Assembly (NCBI GenBank): GCA_016303085.1
Contig: JAEDMI010000029.1
Coordinates: forward strand, 1-16,264
Direction of reading: 5' to 3'
Source of the DNA: Acetatifactor sp.
GTDB lineage: Bacteria; Bacillota; Clostridia; Lachnospirales; Lachnospiraceae
DNA: 16,264 nt
Numbering within the stretch: position 1 is the stretch's first letter; each line of letters opens with the position of its first letter. Below are positions 14,831 through 16,264 of this stretch, piece by piece. The position numbers and the translations under genes are program-made. The notes under the pieces are model-generated. The model saw only the letters and a program-made list of their open reading frames with translations, searched no databases and was not told the DNA's origin.

Positions 14831-15721
14831 ATGGCTTCTTTATGGGGAGGCAGAAAGAAACAGATAAAAATATGGCAAAAACCTTCTCCGACATATCAAG
14901 AAAAATTCACAAATTATGTGAGCCGAGCCGTAGAGAGGCTTTCACCGTTTATCCCCTTTTCATCGGCTGTGCATGGCGGAATGACGGTGGAAGCGGCGAT
15001 AGTGTTGCCGCTTTGTCTCATCTTTCTGATGAATCTGGGCTGTGCCATCGAGATGATTCGACTGCACAATCATTTGCAGTTGGCACTGTGGGATACCGGC
15101 AGCAGACTTGCCCTGTATGAGTGTGGGTTCAGCGACAACGAAGCAGCTTCCCTGATTTCTGCAGTTTATCTGAGAGACAGGGTGACGGACTATGTGGGAG
15201 AAGAATACCTTGACAATTCACCTCTTGTCAGGGGAAGCACAGGATTGCAGTTTTGGGAAAGCGAAATGTCAGAGAATGACCGGCTGGACATCAAGCTTAC
15301 ATATTCCACAGGTCCTCTGTTGTCTCTTGTGGGATTTCGAGGCTTTCGCATGGCTAACCGCTATTCCGTTCATCTATGGAACGGCTATGAAATACCGGAG
15401 CATGGGGAAGAAACGGAGCTGGTCTATGTGGCGGAAAACGGACGGGTTTACCACAAGGACAGGGAGTGTACTCATTTGCTTTTATCGATACGGAGAGTTC
15501 CCCGAGACGGACTGGAAATAGAGAGAAATCAATGGGGCAGCAAGTATGTTCCCTGTGAGAAATGTACAGCAGGGCAATGCCCGGAGAGCCTGTATGTGAC
15601 AATGGAAGGACAGTGCTTTCATTATCGGGAGGATTGTCCCGGCCTGAAGAGAACCGTACGAACTCTGACATCGGAGGAAGCAAAGGGATATCCGTATTGC
15701 AGCCGTTGCGGAGGAGGATAA
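14831..15721 (+). CDS. TadE-like pseudopilin with two C-terminal HxxxxC...CxxC modules
   Basis: Residues 1-48 are a basic cytosolic leader. HGGMTVEAAIVLPLCLIFLM follows, a TadE/pseudopilin motif; cutting between the two glycines places E at +5. The middle (about 75-190) resembles TadE-like proteins (RLHNHLQLALWDTGSRLALYE). Two tandem modules come next: H208, C213, C242, C245 and H264, C269, C290, C293. Each starts [V/L]YV..GxxxH and ends [P/Y]C..C, and C250 lies between them. The geometry suggests two metal-binding or disulphide-bonded units outside the cell; this is inference. ATG 14825 is an alternative start, but the G-rich element at 14816-14824 suits 14831 better. The gene sits 21 bp after the DUF5702 gene. 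Confidence 0.82.
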   Translation: MASLWGGRKKQIKIWQKPSPTYQEKFTNYVSRAVERLSPFIPFSSAVHGGMTVEAAIVLPLCLIFLMNLGCAIEMIRLHNHLQLALWDTGSRLALYECGFSDNEAASLISAVYLRDRVTDYVGEEYLDNSPLVRGSTGLQFWESEMSENDRLDIKLTYSTGPLLSLVGFRGFRMANRYSVHLWNGYEIPEHGEETELVYVAENGRVYHKDRECTHLLLSIRRVPRDGLEIERNQWGSKYVPCEKCTAGQCPESLYVTMEGQCFHYREDCPGLKRTVRTLTSEEAKGYPYCSRCGGG

Positions 15722-15734
15722 AGGAGAGAATAGA

Positions 15735-16172
15735 ATGTGGAGAGAACTGATAACAGCTGTTTGGCTGACGGTAATGAGTGTGTGTGACATCAAAAGAAAG
15801 AGAGTACCTATCTTATTGTTGTGTGCAGGTGCGGTATTGGCGGGAGTGGTTTTGGTATATCGGGGAATCGGAGGGGAGGCAGATGTGCCGGGAATATGTA
15901 AAGCGTTATTACCCGGCGTTGTACTTCTGATACTGGCGAAAGCCACCGAGAAAGCAGGGTGCGCAGACGGAATAATTCTGATTGTACTGGGGCTCGTGGA
16001 GGGTTATCAGAGCTGTCTGTATATTTGCCTTGGTGGATTGATTTCCGCTGCTTTGATTTCCGGAACTCTTTTGATGCTCAGAAAAGTCAAGCGGAATACA
16101 AAAATTCCGTTTGTGCCCTTTTTGGCGGTGGGATGGGTGATTGCACTATGCGAGAGGAGGGGCGTTTGGTGA
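15735..16172 (+). CDS. Second A24 prepilin peptidase-like membrane protein
   Basis: A 145-residue polytopic protein resembling short A24 peptidases. D18 in CDIKRKRVP is in the first catalytic position, and D78 lies in GCADGIILIVLGL, where the family has GxGDG. The second glycine of GxGD is alanine here (G75-C-A-D78). Both aspartates are kept, so activity is possible but uncertain. About four hydrophobic segments are visible. The start is ATG with AAGGAG at 15721-15726, 8 bases upstream, directly after the TadE-like stop. It could process a subset of the TadE-like proteins or be a non-catalytic relative. Confidence 0.8.
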   Translation: MWRELITAVWLTVMSVCDIKRKRVPILLLCAGAVLAGVVLVYRGIGGEADVPGICKALLPGVVLLILAKATEKAGCADGIILIVLGLVEGYQSCLYICLGGLISAALISGTLLMLRKVKRNTKIPFVPFLAVGWVIALCERRGVW

Positions 16173-16173
16173 G

Positions 16174-16264
16174 ATGAAGAAAAACGCATATTTTACGGTG
16201 GAGGCGGCGCTGGTTTTTCCGCTTGTTTTGGGTGCATTACTTTTGACGGTTTTTCTGCTTGTTT
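16174..16264 (+). CDS. TadE-like pseudopilin (3' partial, cut by window edge)
   Basis: Only 30 codons are visible. They read MKKNAYFTVEAALVFPLVLG and then a further hydrophobic run, which is the N-terminal anchor of a TadE/TadF-like protein (FTVEAALVFPL). There is no glycine before the motif; the alanine at position 5 would be the processing site if it is cut. The start is ATG one base after the preceding stop, with AGGAGGGG at 16155-16162. This continues the Tad operon to the right. Confidence 0.75.
   Translation, partial: MKKNAYFTVEAALVFPLVLGALLLTVFLLV

Overview
The window looks like a chromosomal segment of a motile, glycogen-handling Firmicute, most likely Lachnospiraceae (Clostridia). 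This is inferred from gene content: a Gram-positive Tad/Flp pilus locus with a DUF5702-type protein, flagellin beside FliS, a BofA homologue, a YaaL/DUF2508 homologue, strong AGGAGG-type ribosome binding sites and several TTG starts. I cannot name a genus. No tRNA, rRNA, CRISPR array, insertion sequence or phage gene is visible.

Layout. (1) Bases 1-3142: the 3' part of an acidic-repeat protein with a degenerate AAA+-like C-terminal domain, 15 bp upstream of glgB (glycogen branching enzyme). A strong terminator follows glgB. (2) Bases 3233-7719: a flagellar cluster. A 932-residue protein with a possible FliK-like C-terminus overlaps flagellin by 11 bp, and fliS follows. A sigma-28-like promoter may overlap the glgB terminator. 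(3) Bases 7669-8280: a DUF2508/YaaL gene on the minus strand, whose 3' end overlaps the 3' end of fliS, and a divergent bofA-like gene. A perfect 20-bp palindrome lies between their starts. (4) Bases 8317-16264: a good sigma-A promoter, a leader of about 100 nt with a possible pseudoknot, then a tightly packed Tad pilus operon running off the right edge. Its order is prepilin peptidase, TadZ, TadA, TadB, TadC, Flp pilin, DUF5702 protein, TadE-like protein with Cys/His modules, second A24-like membrane protein, and a TadE-like protein (partial).

How the genes fit together. In the Tad operon the first A24 peptidase should process the Flp pilin and perhaps the TadE-like pseudopilins. TadA should power assembly, TadB and TadC form the inner-membrane platform, and TadZ should place the machine. 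The flagellar cluster provides filament subunit and chaperone, plus a large uncharacterised partner. The least ordinary parts are the leader upstream of the Tad operon, the extracytoplasmic Ig-like insert in TadC, the paired HxxxxC/CxxC modules on a pseudopilin, the P-loop-lacking TadZ, the uncertain TadB start, the 932-residue flagellar-linked protein and the repeat-bearing pseudo-AAA protein next to glgB.
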